Origin: Deltaproteobacteria bacterium
Lineage (GTDB): Bacteria; Desulfobacterota; Desulfarculia; Adiutricales; Adiutricaceae
Assembly (NCBI GenBank): GCA_031278795.1
Contig: JAITJT010000116.1
Coordinates: 1 to 5,709, forward strand
Length of the DNA stretch: 5,709 nt
Direction: 5' to 3'
The translations under genes and the position numbers were made by a program. Below the pieces are notes generated by a model, which saw nothing but the letters and a program-made list of their open reading frames with translations, had not been told where the DNA came from and did not search any database. This document shows, piece by piece, positions 4,878 to 5,709 of the stretch (position 1 is the stretch's first letter; every line of letters starts with the position of its first letter).

Positions 4878-5709
4878 AACCAAAGCCCCTTTCCACTGTC
4901 ATCCAGATAATTAGATCCGGCCCAGGATCTCTTGAGGACATCATTCTGTCAAAGTCCGTGTGCTCGAAGATCCTCACCTCGCGGAACATGGCCAGAAAAT
5001 ACGTCCTTATGGAGTAGTTGGAGCTGTCCGCGAACAACCAGACGGACAGGTTGCTGGGAGCCTTGGAGTTTAGATAAGTGTTAGCTTCTTGGACTATGTC
5101 CAAGGGAGGATCCCAGCGCGGCTCAAAGTTGTCTCCGTCATGGAGCGGGAAGCTAGTGTAGCCAGCGACGTTTACCAAGTCCCCCCGGGTAGGCGCTAGG
5201 CTCTCCATGGTGAAGGGGGGAAGCGGTGGAAGAGAGTAGAGCTCTCTAAAGAGCTCAAAGCACACAAAACCACCTAGTTGGTTCCAGTGGGTGTCAGTAC
5301 GGTAGTAGAAGGCCTCAGTAGGCTTCTTTAAGGCGATCATCCTGTCAGTGGGGTCCACTACTTTCACCCCAGACTCGGTGAGGGCCTTCTCCAAAGGTAC
5401 TACATAGCGCTCCTTGGTGGGGATGATGTAGAGGGGCCTAAACTCTGAGTAGACGCTTATCTTCTCCGGGCTAATCATCACCAGAAAGTCGGATCCCCGT
5501 TTCTTAGAAGCCTTCTTTCGCTCTAGATACAAGTCCCTCACATGCTCCAAGTGCTCTGGAGTGAGGGCTACAATGCCTTGAAACTTGTCCACGAAACCCC
5601 CGTAGAAGTTTCCCGTGAAAAGCCAGTCCTCTTTGCCCCTGAAGCAGTAGTCGCTGTTGGGGCTAGCGTCCATGGCTCCGTAGAGCTCAGAGGAGAGTCC
5701 CAGGAGCTT
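4876..5709 (-). CDS. AlgJ/AlgX-like SGNH-hydrolase-fold protein, probable polysaccharide O-acetyltransferase (5' part outside window)
   Basis: The visible 277 residues are open to the right edge in frame, so the true start is outside. Numbering from the internal Met at 5671-5673, the segment shows GKEDWLF (13-19), typical of the start of the AlgJ/AlgX SGNH-like domain; IIPTKERY (83-90); GVKVVDPTD (102-110); YYRTDTHWNQLGGF (123-136) with the catalytic Asp127 and His129; GDLVNVAGY (164-172); ADSS (215-218) with likely nucleophile Ser217 in place of the usual GDSF; and PDLIIWMTVER near the C-terminus. Family members add acetyl groups to exopolysaccharides such as alginate in the periplasm, with an AlgI-type membrane acyltransferase. 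All three catalytic residues are present, so activity is likely. The substrate cannot be read from this sequence, and no AlgI partner is visible. The internal ATG is unlikely to be the start, since its only purine-rich site (GGAG) sits two bases away and conserved-style sequence continues upstream. Confidence 0.8.
   Translation of the reverse strand, partial: KLLGLSSELYGAMDASPNSDYCFRGKEDWLFTGNFYGGFVDKFQGIVALTPEHLEHVRDLYLERKKASKKRGSDFLVMISPEKISVYSEFRPLYIIPTKERYVVPLEKALTESGVKVVDPTDRMIALKKPTEAFYYRTDTHWNQLGGFVCFELFRELYSLPPLPPFTMESLAPTRGDLVNVAGYTSFPLHDGDNFEPRWDPPLDIVQEANTYLNSKAPSNLSVWLFADSSNYSIRTYFLAMFREVRIFEHTDFDRMMSSRDPGPDLIIWMTVERGFG

Noticed and set aside
5239..5256. GAGCTCT-CTAA-AGAGCTC inverted repeat inside the AlgJ/AlgX-like gene
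   Set aside because: It arises from two Glu-Leu pairs using the same GAG CTC codons, so coding explains most of it.

Overview
All four protein-coding genes in this window lie on the minus strand, so transcription runs from right to left. In that order they are: the 3' part of an AlgJ/AlgX-like SGNH-hydrolase gene (cut by the right edge), tsaD, rsmA, and a gene for a divergent ADP-ribosylglycohydrolase (ARH/DraG)-fold protein that ends 5 bases from the left edge. The sequence is bacterial: Shine-Dalgarno starts, the standard code, and a bacterial TsaD and RsmA. The AlgJ/AlgX-like protein suggests a Gram-negative. A deltaproteobacterial (Desulfobacterota-type) source is possible, but that is an impression from the protein style and I hold it weakly.

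The core of the window is the tsaD-rsmA pair. TsaD makes the t6A37 modification of ANN-decoding tRNAs. RsmA (KsgA) dimethylates two adjacent adenines near the 3' end of 16S rRNA. They are 83 bases apart with no convincing terminator between them in their own direction, and are probably co-transcribed as a translation-fidelity pair. The spacer holds alternative GC-rich hairpins just ahead of the rsmA start. Inside rsmA there is a nearly perfect 28-base palindrome.

On each side of this pair is a long gene-free stretch (1562-2237 and 4262-4875). Both are much more A+T-rich than the genes and full of A- and T-runs. They contain several short perfect palindromes and direct repeats. I see no tRNA, rRNA, CRISPR or recognised structured RNA in either. 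Long AT-rich spacers between GC-richer genes fit either extensive regulatory DNA or old, decayed coding sequence.

The most unusual gene is the leftmost one. It keeps the N- and C-terminal signature helices of the ARH fold but has lost most of the metal-binding residues, and it carries a lysine-rich linker and an unrecognised C-terminal domain. It looks like a pseudoenzyme put to another use. No complete new multi-gene system is visible.
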